Shown here piece after piece: positions 26,322 to 34,663 of a stretch of 64,000 nucleotides of DNA (position 1 is its first letter; each line of letters begins with the position of its first letter). The translations under genes and the position numbers were made by a program. The stretch is from NCBI GenBank assembly GCA_014800795.1, contig JAAVFL010000009.1, positions 84,277 through 148,276 of the forward strand, given 5' to 3'. The notes below the pieces were generated by a model. That model did no database searches. It was not told the DNA's origin and was given only the letters and a program-made list of their open reading frames with translations. This stretch comes from Bacteroidales bacterium (GTDB lineage Bacteria; Bacteroidota; Bacteroidia; Bacteroidales; Muribaculaceae).

Positions 26322-26390
26322 CCTCCGCCTGAAAAATATCCGGTGACAGCGCCAAAATGGCACTGTCACCGGATATTTTTCAGGCGGAGG
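26322..26390 (+). terminator. 28-bp hairpin terminating the TonB receptor operon
   Basis: Arms 26322-26349 and 26363-26390 are complementary over 28 bp around a 13-nt loop that itself can pair GCC/GGC. It lies 7 nt after the stop of the last operon gene. Confidence 0.8.
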
Positions 26391-26547
26391 GTAAGATGTA
26401 AGGAATAAGTCAACCAATCATGGCATCACTTGATGCTACCGCACTTCTTTGCTTCTCAACTTATCTATCTCCCCTTATCTGCCACCGGACAAATTGCCAC
26501 CGGAAAGCCGCGAATCCTCAAAAAATGCAAAAAAGACAGTAAGAATG

Positions 26548-26578
26548 TTTGCAGAATGAGAAAAAAGACCTACATTTG
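26548..26578 (+). promoter_or_regulatory. Consensus promoter with about 200-nt leader
   Basis: TTTG at 26548-26551 and TACATTTG at 26571-26578 are separated by exactly 19 nt, one of the best promoter matches in the window. Initiation near 26585 leaves a leader of about 200 nt before the ATG at 26787. I see no recognised riboswitch in that leader. The part of the gap before the promoter (26391-26547) contains no gene. Confidence 0.75.
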
Positions 26579-26786
26579 CAACGTGTTAAAAAAATATGCT
26601 GTAAAACATCTGCCTACAGGTTGTTACAACCTCAAAATCTTTCATTTTTAAACACTTTGTTCAAAAATGACTTAAAAATCAAAACCATCAATTGAGCCGC
26701 AAGGCATCCTTCAGGCAGACATTCAGCCACATAAGATACTTCCAAGGATATTCTATCTCTTTAAACATATAAATATTAAAATCAGC

Positions 26787-28226
26787 ATGAAGAAATTCTA
26801 CACATTGATTCTTGCCGTAACCGTTGCTTTCGCCGCATCGGCAACATCTGCTCTGGGCAAAGTCGAAAGGACCGCCCTCAAGGCAAACCCCACTTTCTCC
26901 GTGAATAAGGTGGCTGCTGCCAAAGCGCCCGCAACCAATCTTCAGGGCGTGGAGAAAGAAACCGCTAATTCCGCAGCCCGCATCAAACCCACGCAGAGCT
27001 GGGAAGATTATGGCACTGTCACCTATACCGAAGCTCTCATGACTTCATTCGGAGGTGATGCTCAGGATCTTGAAGTAACCATCCAGATCGACGAAAGTAA
27101 TTCCAACCATTTCCGCCTCGTCAATCCCTACAAGAACTATAACAACATCTTTGAGGATGTTAAGATTGACGACACTACCGACTATTATATGGAATTCACC
27201 ATCACCGGCGATTACGTAACCTTCGAAAACACTAAGATAGGCCTTTCCGTACAGGATGAAGACGGCTCTTGGCTTCCCATCGGATTCTCCACACAGGCAG
27301 CCGGTATGATTGACGCATTTGGAATCACCGCCGATGTACTCGCATCTGTTTACCCCGATGCAGTCGGAATCATTGAAAACAATGTTATTACATATCCTGC
27401 TTTCCTCACCGATGAGGATCCCGATACCGGTAAAGTAGAGAAATACTACAACTTCCTCATCTGGGTAGGAAGCGATGATGACATCTGGGCAGGCGGTAAC
27501 ATGGACGGTTCTTTCCAGATTATAATGCCCGGCGGCGTAGCAGATCCCAATGCAGGTTGGAAAAACTGCGGAGAAGGCACACTTACCGATGGTCTCCTCT
27601 GCAACTTCTTCAATAACGTAGATCCCCAGACCATGACTGTAAGCTTCCAGCAATCAACAAGAGTCGACGGAGTTTACCGCATCATCAATCCCTACAGCAC
27701 CTGGCAGTCACCTTACACGGATGTTACCTACAACAATTCCGTTACCCGTTACATGGTTATCCACTGCGAAGAAGCTCCATACGTATGGGTTGAAGACTTC
27801 GCTCTCGGCCTTGTAATTACTGACGAAGGTGAAATCAAAGCGACCTCACAGTTGGGTGAATTATGTCAGAAATACGGAGCCGAAACAGTCGCATCAGTTT
27901 ATCCCGAGGGAGTCGCCACAATGGAAGGAAGAACTATTACATATGGGCCTACCATGGAAGCGGAAATTAGTGCCGGTGAGATCGAGACACTCCCCAACTG
28001 GCTCGGATACATCAACGAAGCTGACGGATATTTCGGAGGCACCACATACCCGATGGTTATCGAACTTCCCGATCCCGCAGGTATCAATGATGCAGTTGCC
28101 GACTTCGACAACAACGCTCCGGTTGAATACTTCAATCTTCAGGGTGTGCGCGTAGCAAACCCCGCTGCCGGTGAACTCGTAATCAAGCGTCAGGGTGCCA
28201 ACGTAAGCAAAACCGTTGTCCGCTAA
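26787..28226 (+). CDS. Secreted protein of two related halves with sorting-like C-terminus
   Basis: I do not recognise a named family. The 479-residue protein has a signal peptide (LILAVTVAFAASATSA). It contains two homologous segments, about 75-249 and 262-428. Each has FRLVNPY/YRIINPY in its first half and ASVYPDAVGIIENNVITYP/ASVYPEGVATMEGRTITYG in its second, and each ends near a hydrophobic strand (FQIIMPG/MVIELP). The last 40 residues (EYFNLQGVRVANPAAGELVIKRQG) resemble C-terminal domains common in secreted Bacteroidales proteins. Base composition is less GC-rich than its upstream neighbours. It is monocistronic, between a good promoter and a hairpin. Confidence 0.8.
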   Translation: MKKFYTLILAVTVAFAASATSALGKVERTALKANPTFSVNKVAAAKAPATNLQGVEKETANSAARIKPTQSWEDYGTVTYTEALMTSFGGDAQDLEVTIQIDESNSNHFRLVNPYKNYNNIFEDVKIDDTTDYYMEFTITGDYVTFENTKIGLSVQDEDGSWLPIGFSTQAAGMIDAFGITADVLASVYPDAVGIIENNVITYPAFLTDEDPDTGKVEKYYNFLIWVGSDDDIWAGGNMDGSFQIIMPGGVADPNAGWKNCGEGTLTDGLLCNFFNNVDPQTMTVSFQQSTRVDGVYRIINPYSTWQSPYTDVTYNNSVTRYMVIHCEEAPYVWVEDFALGLVITDEGEIKATSQLGELCQKYGAETVASVYPEGVATMEGRTITYGPTMEAEISAGEIETLPNWLGYINEADGYFGGTTYPMVIELPDPAGINDAVADFDNNAPVEYFNLQGVRVANPAAGELVIKRQGANVSKTVVR

Positions 28227-28279
28227 CATATTCCGCAGACAATATCAGCCCCCATCTATCGGCTGATACCCGATAAAAG

Positions 28280-28315
28280 AAGTAGCTGTGTCAAGATAAA
28301 CTGACACAGCTACTT
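28280..28315 (+). terminator. 14-bp terminator hairpin, GCTGTGTCA family
   Basis: Arms 28280-28293 and 28302-28315 (AAGTAGCTGTGTCA) pair perfectly and are followed by a short T-rich stretch. The core is shared with the hairpins at 9478 and 34601. The region from 28316 to 28544 shows no gene. Confidence 0.75.
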
Positions 28316-28544
28316 TTGTATCCGGATGTATAGAAAACACTCCCGCATATGCCATCTGAACCGCTCTTACACTGCATCATCTTCCTGCATATGACCGGGT
28401 AAAGGTATTCTTTGTTATAAACTTCGGACTTCCGGTGCCAGCAGAAACTCGTTCCATCCCATAATGGAAACAACGGTGAATATTTTTAAGCCGCACTGAG
28501 TAATATTTCACATACGCTGATAATCAGGTTTTACAGAAAATGAG

Positions 28545-28552
28545 TACATTTG
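28545..28552 (+). promoter_or_regulatory. Candidate -7 element TACATTTG upstream of the MITE-like element
   Basis: TACATTTG fits the -7 consensus and lies 17 nt before the left end of the repeat element. If used, the element would form almost the whole leader (about 230 nt) of the HipA-like operon. The -33 region is weak. Confidence 0.4.
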
Positions 28553-28568
28553 CATAGTCTATACACAG

Positions 28569-28789
28569 ATAAGTAAGTCATGAAAATTATTACGTATAAT
28601 ATACTTAACAGGACTTTATATCATCAGCGACATCCTTTCGCCGGATTTTACCCTTATCTTCAGTCTTTTTCGACAAGCTCAAAAGCGCAGGCGATAACGT
28701 GTAGCTCGCTACACTCCTTCATCTTCGGGCAAAATCCGACTGAAACTTTGCTCACGGATAATATAAAATAATTTCCACGACTTACTTAT
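28569..28789. mobile_element. 221-bp MITE-like element with terminal inverted repeats
   Basis: Both ends read ATAAGTAAGTC inward. The terminal repeats match at 21 of 23 positions, with AAATTATT following. Inside are nested complementary segments: CGGATTTTACCC at 28642-28653 against GGGCAAAATCCG at 28727-28738, and a GTGTAG-CGAG-CTACAC hairpin. A second copy in opposite orientation starts at 63881. No transposase is encoded; the 63-aa ORF inside (28580-28771) is probably not a gene. A target duplication is not clear. The right end abuts the ATG of the HipA-like kinase gene. Confidence 0.75.
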
Positions 28790-29797
28790 ATGAAAATACC
28801 CATTCATAAAATAGAGAACTATACATGGATCACCAGCCTTAATGTCCTGAATGTGCCGGTTATCAAACGCTGCAACTATTTTGTGGATGATACAATTTCT
28901 GTTGATGGCGATGCTCCAAAAAAATTCATCGGTATATACGACTATAGCTTACTTGAGCATAAACATAAGTCAAACCGCAAAAACTGGATCCGTTATATCG
29001 CTAAGACCGGTCACAAATGGTATCCGTCAGAATCAATCACCGAATTGCTTATGAACAGGCTCGGGACTATTTTTGGTCTTAATATGGCTGATTCACAGAT
29101 TGCAATGATTGGAGGCCAGTTACGATTCATGAGCCGCTATTTTCTAAAATCAAACAAAGAGGAACTGGTTCACGGCGCAGATATTCTCGCCGGCTACCTG
29201 AACGAATCACCCAGATATGTAGAAGAAGTGGATCAACAAAAGATGACACGTGATTTATTTACTCTGCAGGTGATAGAGGAAGCGATAGATAATTTATTTC
29301 TATATCAGAAAGAAGAGATTCTCCACGAATTGATCCGATTAATTATATTCGATGCATTAGTTGGAAACAACGATCGTCATTTCTTTAACTGGGGAGTCAT
29401 ACGATCGGTAGATAATAGTTTTCAACCATTTTTTGCGCCAATCTATGATACAGCCCGAGGATTATTCTGGAACTACTCTGAAAACAAGTTAAAAGAGATT
29501 GTTGAACTAAACAAAACTACAGATAAGCATATTAAAAAGTATTGTAAAAGTTCACGCCCCAAAATAGGGTGGGAAGGAGAAAAGAATCCTAATCATTTTC
29601 AACTTTTCAGACAGATATATACTAACCAGTTCCATATTTCCGTTGATGAAATCAGATCAATGCTTGAATATTCAGTTCTGAAGGAAATGATTAGCGAAGT
29701 CTCGGAGAATTTCGGAACATTAATGAGTGCAAACAGAATTTTACTCATATGCAAATGTTTGGAATACAGGTTTAATGAATTAAGGAAGATATTATGA
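28790..29797 (+). CDS. HipA-family kinase domain protein (HipT-like)
   Basis: The 335-residue protein carries only the kinase part of HipA. The catalytic loop GNNDRHFFNWG (192-202) gives Asp195 and Asn200, the same five-residue spacing as HipA Asp309/Asn314. The metal-binding Asp220 is in PIYDTARG. Residues 78-120 (ESITELLMNRLGTIFGLNMADSQIA) match the helix-strand segment that follows the Gly-rich loop. A HipA-type SVxGxQ P-loop is not evident. HipA-type toxins phosphorylate tRNA synthetases or related targets; the target here is unknown. The DNA is AT-rich compared with its neighbours, suggesting transfer. It overlaps the next gene by ATGA. Confidence 0.82.
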   Translation: MKIPIHKIENYTWITSLNVLNVPVIKRCNYFVDDTISVDGDAPKKFIGIYDYSLLEHKHKSNRKNWIRYIAKTGHKWYPSESITELLMNRLGTIFGLNMADSQIAMIGGQLRFMSRYFLKSNKEELVHGADILAGYLNESPRYVEEVDQQKMTRDLFTLQVIEEAIDNLFLYQKEEILHELIRLIIFDALVGNNDRHFFNWGVIRSVDNSFQPFFAPIYDTARGLFWNYSENKLKEIVELNKTTDKHIKKYCKSSRPKIGWEGEKNPNHFQLFRQIYTNQFHISVDEIRSMLEYSVLKEMISEVSENFGTLMSANRILLICKCLEYRFNELRKIL

Positions 29798-30180
29798 CTA
29801 AGTTTAAAAAAGTTTTTGCCCGCCTGTTCTGGTCTGAAAGCCAGAATAAAGTATTATTGAATGCAGATCATGACGCTACATTCAACATCAATCTGGGCAG
29901 ATTACATGTAGGAACTCTTCTATATTCAGATAAAATATGGTATTTCAGCTACAGTAATGACTTTAAACTCCAAAATAAGATATTACCATTGGCTAATTTT
30001 CCATCAACAGAAAAAGAATATTCAGCACGTGAACTGTGGCCTTTTTTCGCTTCACGAATACCTAGTAACGCCCAACTGCAACTTGGGCGCGAAAATCCAC
30101 AAGAAAATATAGTGACATTATTGCAAAAGTTCGGGCGCCGAACTGTTGCCAACCCATATGAATTAGATCCTGTTATATAA
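29794..30180 (+). CDS. HipA N1-like domain protein (HipS-like), putative antitoxin partner
   Basis: The 128-residue protein resembles the N-terminal N1 domain that precedes the kinase in one-piece HipA. LHVGTLLYSDKIWYFSY is followed by LPLANFPSTEKEYS and LWPFFASRIPS. In the described HipBST systems a separate N1-like protein (HipS) neutralises the kinase. Here the gene lies downstream of the kinase and overlaps it by 4 nt, so the two are translationally coupled. No HTH (HipB) gene is present on either side. Antitoxin function is inference. Confidence 0.75.
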   Translation: MTKFKKVFARLFWSESQNKVLLNADHDATFNINLGRLHVGTLLYSDKIWYFSYSNDFKLQNKILPLANFPSTEKEYSARELWPFFASRIPSNAQLQLGRENPQENIVTLLQKFGRRTVANPYELDPVI

Positions 30181-30222
30181 ACCGGTTCGGATTATACCAA
30201 AAATCAGGTTGTAAATTAAATT

Positions 30223-32460
30223 ATGAAAAAGTTTTTGTTGCCGCTGATTGCACTGATAGCGGCTATGCCTCTTCTGCGTGGAGCGGAGAAAGAACCGGTA
30301 GACTATGTGAATCCTTATATCGGTAATATAAGCCATCTGCTGGTGCCGACATTCGCCACCATACAGTTGCCTCACAGCATGATGCGCATCTATCCGGCGC
30401 GACAGGACTATACCTCAGAGCTTATGAACGGACTGCCGGTGATCGTGACAAACCACCGCGAGCGCTCGGCTTTCAGCATATCGCCATGGCAGAAACCGCC
30501 GCGACGCCCCGTAGCGCAGCTCACCTGGGATCAGGAGCGCATCACTCCCTACTCATGGGATGTGGAACTCGACGACAACACGATGCGCGCACGTCTCGCC
30601 GTAAAACACCAGAGCGCTATCTACGAACTCGACTTCTACGACACTGAAAAGCCGGTATATCTCACTATCAATTCGGAAAACGGAGCTATGTGGGAGGAGA
30701 ACGGGAAAATAATGGGATACCAGTCGCTTGACGACCGGACCAAGGTATATCTGGCGGTGGAATTCGCCGAAAAGCCATCTGCTATAGGAACCCTCGTTCA
30801 TGGCGACATCACCGACGCTACACGCGCCGAAGGCCACAACGCATGTATTGTGGCGCAATACCCCGCAGGGACAGCGGCGGTGAACCTGCGCTACGGCGTA
30901 TCATTCATAAGTGCTGAACAGGCCTGCAGCAACCTGCACCGCGAACAGCCGGGCGACTTCGACCGCGAGGCCGTGGCAAAGGCCGGGCGCGACGAATGGA
31001 ACCGCACACTGTCGAACATAACTGTAAGCGGGGGAACGGAGGATCAGAAAACGGTTCTCTACACATCTTACTACCGCACATTCGAGCGTCCGGTGTGTCT
31101 GAGCGAGGATGGCCGCTACTACAGCGCATTCGACGGCGAGGTTCACCCAGACAACGGTCATCAGTTCTACTCCGACGACTGGATCTGGGACACCTACCGT
31201 GCCGCTCACCCGCTGCGCGCGCTCATCGATCCGGAAAAAGAGGAGGATATCATCGAATCATATCTGCGCATGGCCGAACAGATGGGAACCCAATGGATGC
31301 CCACTTTCCCGGAAATAACAGGCGACACACGGCGCATGAATTCAAACCACGGTGTGGCGATGGTTGCCGACGCACTCTACAAGGGGCTCGATGTCGACGC
31401 GGAGCGTGCCTATCTCTACTGCCGCAAGGGTATAGAAGAGAAGACCCTCGCACCCTGGAGCGGAGCGCCTGCAAGCGAGATCGACCGCTTTTACAGAGAG
31501 AACGGCTACATCCCCGCCTTGCGCGACGGTGAGGAAGAGACCGACCCGGCGGTAACAGGCTTCGAGAAGCGTCAGCCGGTAGCCGTAACACTCGGAACAG
31601 CCTACGACCAGTGGTGTCTGAGCCGCATAGCCTCGTTTCTCGGGAAAAAAGAGGATGCCGACAAATATCTCGGGCTGAGCTACAACTACCGCAATCTCTG
31701 GAATCCCGATACCAGGTTCTTTCACCCCAAAGATAAGGATGGAAATTTCATTGAGCCATTCGATTACCGCTTCAGCGGAGGCATTGGCGCGCGCGAGGCA
31801 TACGACGAAAACAACGGATGGACATACCGTTGGGACGTTCAACACAATTTCGCCGACCTCTGCAACCTGATGGGTGGACGCGAGGAACTGATAAGAAATC
31901 TCGACCGCACGTTCGCCGAACCGATGGGACGGGGCAAACGCGAATTTTACGAACAGCTTCCCGACCAGACCGGCAACATCGGACAGTTCACCATGGCAAA
32001 CGAACCGTCGCTCCATATCCCATACATCTACAACTATGCCGGCGCACCGTGGAAAACCCAGAAGCGCATCCGCCAGTGTCTCGAAACGTGGTTCCGCAAC
32101 GACCTTATGGGTATTCCCGGCGATGAAGACGGCGGAGGACTCACGAGCTTCGTAGTATTCTCCTCGCTCGGATTCTACCCTGTGACACCCGGTTTCCCCG
32201 TCTACAATATCGGTAGCCCACTCTTCAGCGACATCAGCGTGAAAGTTCCAGGCGGGAAAACATTCCGCATCATTGCCGAAAACTGCTCCGACGAAAACAA
32301 ATACATACAGAGCGCCACCCTCAATGGCAAAGCGTGGGACAAACCCTGGATTACACATGAGGATATAACAAACGGAGGCATACTGGAACTGAAGATGGGA
32401 CGCCATCCGAACCGTCAGTGGGGTGCATCGGCGGAAGCCGCTCCCCCATCGGCAGAATAA
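30223..32460 (+). CDS. GH92-family alpha-mannosidase
   Basis: The 745-residue exported enzyme removes mannose from alpha-mannosides in a calcium-dependent, inverting reaction characteristic of GH92. It has a signal peptide (LLPLIALIAAMPLLRG), then the conserved start VDYVNPYIGN, the N-terminal beta domain, and an (alpha/alpha)6 catalytic region with DDWIWDTYRAAHPL, MNSNHGVAMVADAL and NEPSLHIPYIYNYAG. The loop PGDEDGGGLTSFVVFSSLGFYPV corresponds to the usual PGNEDxGxMSAW segment, with substitutions. Length matches the family. The NUDIX gene starts 20 nt downstream. Confidence 0.92.
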   Translation: MKKFLLPLIALIAAMPLLRGAEKEPVDYVNPYIGNISHLLVPTFATIQLPHSMMRIYPARQDYTSELMNGLPVIVTNHRERSAFSISPWQKPPRRPVAQLTWDQERITPYSWDVELDDNTMRARLAVKHQSAIYELDFYDTEKPVYLTINSENGAMWEENGKIMGYQSLDDRTKVYLAVEFAEKPSAIGTLVHGDITDATRAEGHNACIVAQYPAGTAAVNLRYGVSFISAEQACSNLHREQPGDFDREAVAKAGRDEWNRTLSNITVSGGTEDQKTVLYTSYYRTFERPVCLSEDGRYYSAFDGEVHPDNGHQFYSDDWIWDTYRAAHPLRALIDPEKEEDIIESYLRMAEQMGTQWMPTFPEITGDTRRMNSNHGVAMVADALYKGLDVDAERAYLYCRKGIEEKTLAPWSGAPASEIDRFYRENGYIPALRDGEEETDPAVTGFEKRQPVAVTLGTAYDQWCLSRIASFLGKKEDADKYLGLSYNYRNLWNPDTRFFHPKDKDGNFIEPFDYRFSGGIGAREAYDENNGWTYRWDVQHNFADLCNLMGGREELIRNLDRTFAEPMGRGKREFYEQLPDQTGNIGQFTMANEPSLHIPYIYNYAGAPWKTQKRIRQCLETWFRNDLMGIPGDEDGGGLTSFVVFSSLGFYPVTPGFPVYNIGSPLFSDISVKVPGGKTFRIIAENCSDENKYIQSATLNGKAWDKPWITHEDITNGGILELKMGRHPNRQWGASAEAAPPSAE

Positions 32461-32480
32461 CCGATCATATTCCCACACCT

Positions 32481-32981
32481 ATGCACACAGACAACTGCGA
32501 GGAAATATTTCCGATTGTCGACGAGACGGGACACGTAACCGGATCCGCAACCCGAGGAGAGTGTCACAACGGATCGCGACTGCTTCATCCGGTGGTTCAC
32601 CTGCATGTTTTCGACCGGCAGGGGCGGCTTTATCTGCAAAAACGGCCCGAATGGAAAGATATACAGCCCGGAAAATGGGACACCGCCGTAGGAGGACATG
32701 TAGATTATGGAGAGGCCATTGCCGACGCCCTGCGCCGCGAGGCACGCGAGGAACTCGGACTCGTCGATTTCGAGCCCGAAGAGTTATGTTCATATGTATT
32801 TGAATCGGACAGGGAGCGCGAGCTCGTGAACGTTTTCCGCACCACGACAGACACCCTACCGACACCGAGCGACGAACTCGACGGCGGCAGATTCTGGACA
32901 CGCTCCGAAATACTCGAATCTATTGGAGGAAATATACTTACGCCTAATTTCGAGAGCGAATACCTGCGGATTTTCGGCTGA
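32481..32981 (+). CDS. NUDIX hydrolase
   Basis: The 166-residue protein cleaves nucleoside diphosphate-linked or pyrophosphate substrates using a metal. I start it at ATG 32481, downstream of the ORF-track start inside the GH92 gene. The Nudix box GX5EX7REUXEEXGU is perfect at residues 72-94 (contains HVDYGEAIADALRREAREEL). The layout with EEIFPIVDETG and RLLHPVVHLHVFD resembles IPP-isomerase-like Nudix proteins. The substrate is unknown. Confidence 0.92.
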   Translation: MHTDNCEEIFPIVDETGHVTGSATRGECHNGSRLLHPVVHLHVFDRQGRLYLQKRPEWKDIQPGKWDTAVGGHVDYGEAIADALRREAREELGLVDFEPEELCSYVFESDRERELVNVFRTTTDTLPTPSDELDGGRFWTRSEILESIGGNILTPNFESEYLRIFG

Positions 32982-33019
32982 GTAAAACTATGCTTACCTT
33001 TACGGAAAGGCATAAAAAA

Positions 33020-33047
33020 ACGAGAAATTGCCGTCACGGTAACCTCT
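33020..33047. other. Imperfect hairpin downstream of the NUDIX gene
   Basis: CGAGA and TCTCG arms enclose an inner CCGT/ACGG pairing, flanked on the left by seven A residues. The T-run would follow only on minus-strand transcripts, so its role as a terminator for the NUDIX gene is doubtful. The rest of 32982-33199 shows nothing convincing. Confidence 0.3.
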
Positions 33048-33199
33048 CGCTAAATAATAAACCAATCATTATCACATTTCTTGCAATGGAAAAAGTAATT
33101 TTGCTATTTACTATTAAAACACACGCTGTCGGAAATGGTTCACCGGAATGGTCTCTTTTTTGAAAAAAATCCGCGGTCCGGTAAAATTCACCATCGGAA

Positions 33200-33231
33200 G
33201 TTGCACATCTGACCGCCTTTGGCTATCTTTG
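33200..33231 (+). promoter_or_regulatory. Upstream recA promoter (P1)
   Basis: TTG at 33201-33203 and TATCTTTG at 33224-33231 are separated by 20 nt, matching the Bacteroidota consensus. The leader to recA would be about 98 nt. Confidence 0.65.
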
Positions 33232-33250
33232 TAGATGGGTGAATGGAAAT

Positions 33251-33270
33251 CGGTTAAGCTATTTTAACCG
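33251..33270. promoter_or_regulatory. Palindrome CGGTTAA-N6-TTAACCG, candidate recA operator
   Basis: Two perfect 7-nt arms separated by 6 nt lie downstream of P1 and about 30 nt upstream of the second -7 box. The placement and dyad symmetry suit a repressor site for the recA gene, possibly a LexA-type SOS box; the sequence is unlike the E. coli box. Confidence 0.45.
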
Positions 33271-33301
33271 GATAAGGAAACTCTTTTGCCCACCATCATA
33301 T

Positions 33302-33309
33302 TAACTTTG
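33302..33309 (+). promoter_or_regulatory. Second -7 element TAACTTTG (P2) of recA
   Basis: TAACTTTG lies 26 nt before the recA ATG. The nearest TTTG (33285-33288) is spaced only 13 nt away, so the -33 match is poor. Confidence 0.5.
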
Positions 33310-33335
33310 CATCAGAAAAAATAAAAAGACAGCAT

Positions 33336-34553
33336 ATGGAAAAAACTCCCAAAGGGAAGAAAACCCCGATCAAGAAGATCGACAAAAACATAGATCCCAA
33401 GGAAGCCAAAGCCAACGCACTGGCACAGGCTCTGGGCAACATCGAGAAAAACTTCGGCAAAGGCGCCATAATGAAACTCGGCGACGAAGCCACCGAAAAA
33501 GTCGATGTCATATCCAGCGGTTCGATCGGCCTGAACTACGCTCTGGGCGTAGGCGGCTATCCCAAAGGGCGCATCATCGAGATTTATGGTCCGGAATCGT
33601 CGGGTAAGACAACTCTCGCCATCCATGCAATAGCCGAGGCCCAGAAGAAAGGTGGCGTGGCAGCCATCATCGACGCCGAGCATGCGTTCGACCGATTCTA
33701 TGCCGAGAAACTCGGTGTGGATGTCAACAGCCTCCTGATCGCTCAGCCCGACAACGGCGAGCAGGCTCTCGAAATAGCCGAACAACTTATCCGCTCGGCA
33801 GCCATCGACATTCTGGTAGTCGATTCAGTGGCGGCTCTCACCCCCAAGAGCGAAATCGAAGGCGATATGGGCGACCGCAATGTCGGATTACAGGCGCGCC
33901 TCATGTCACAGGCAATGCGTAAACTTACCGGCACCATAGCCCGCACCAACACTGTATGTATATTCATCAACCAGCTGCGCGAGAAGATCGGTGTGATGTT
34001 CGGCCCGTCAGAAACCACCACCGGTGGCAACGCCCTGAAATTTTATGCCTCCGTACGCGTCGACATACGTCCCGGAACTCCCATCAAGGATGGCGACGAT
34101 GTATTCGGCAAGCGTGCCAAAGTAAAAGTTGTCAAAAACAAGGTGGCTCCCCCTTTCAAACGCTGCGAATTCGACATAATGTTCGGCGAAGGTATTTCCA
34201 AGTCGGGTGAGATAGTGGATCTCGGTGTGGAATACGGCATTATCAGCAAGAGCGGTTCTTGGTTCAGCTACAACGGTTCAAAACTCGCTCAGGGGCGCGA
34301 CGCTGCCAAGGCCGTGATACTCGACAACCCCGAGCTTGCCGACGAACTGGAGGAAAAGATTATGGCCGCCCTCAACGGCGAGTCACCCGATGGTGACGAA
34401 AAGGACAGTGCGGAGGAGAAAACCAAGGCTGCAAAAGCTCCGGCAAAAAAAGCATCGAAGGATAGCGAGAAAGAAACTCCCGAAATGGCTGAACTCGACT
34501 TCGATGCCGACTTCGACGACGATGATGATTTCACACTCGACGAAGACCTCTGA
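33336..34553 (+). CDS. recA: Recombinase A
   Basis: RecA forms filaments on single-stranded DNA and drives strand exchange and the SOS response. Walker A GPESSGKT is at 85-92, followed by IDAEHAFD, Walker [10 protein letters not shown], loop L1 ([16 protein letters not shown]), [11 protein letters not shown] and loop L2 ([16 protein letters not shown]). The 405-residue protein is longer than the typical 350. It has a Lys-rich N-terminal extension of about 25 residues and a C-terminal tail of about 60 residues that is first Lys/Ala-rich and then strongly acidic ([18 protein letters not shown]). Confidence 0.98.
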   Translation: MEKTPKGKKTPIKKIDKNIDPKEAKANALAQALGNIEKNFGKGAIMKLGDEATEKVDVISSGSIGLNYALGVGGYPKGRIIEIYGPESSGKTTLAIHAIAEAQKKGGVAAIIDAEHAFDRFYAEKLGVDVNSLLIAQPDNGEQALEIAEQLIRSAAIDILVVDSVAALTPKSEIEGDMGDRNVGLQARLMSQAMRKLTGTIARTNTVCIFINQLREKIGVMFGPSETTTGGNALKFYASVRVDIRPGTPIKDGDDVFGKRAKVKVVKNKVAPPFKRCEFDIMFGEGISKSGEIVDLGVEYGIISKSGSWFSYNGSKLAQGRDAAKAVILDNPELADELEEKIMAALNGESPDGDEKDSAEEKTKAAKAPAKKASKDSEKETPEMAELDFDADFDDDDDFTLDEDL

Positions 34554-34600
34554 TCAAATCCGTAATCACCAATTGCATCAGGTATCAGCGCCAGAACTTA

Positions 34601-34642
34601 AGGAATAGGCTGTGTCAAAACGATTTGACACAGCCTATTCCT
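34601..34642. terminator. 19-bp bidirectional terminator between recA and lpdA
   Basis: Arms 34601-34619 and 34624-34642 pair perfectly with a 4-nt loop, followed by a T-run. The genes converge. The inner stem GGCTGTGTCAAA is shared with 9478 and 28280. Confidence 0.85.
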
Positions 34643-34663
34643 TTTTCTTATCTTCTATAATTG

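Noticed and set aside
26430-26651. 73-aa ORF
   Set aside because: It spans the promoter and leader of the 26787 gene and has no coding pattern.
28580-28771. 63-aa ORF
   Set aside because: It lies inside the MITE-like element and includes its conserved hairpin; the DNA repeat explains the sequence better than a protein.
31342-32478. 378-aa minus-strand ORF
   Set aside because: It is antisense to the GH92 gene, whose motifs are intact; long shadow frames are common in this codon usage.
33086-33163. 25-codon ORF upstream of recA
   Set aside because: It lies upstream of both candidate recA promoters, with no nearby start signal or conserved feature.
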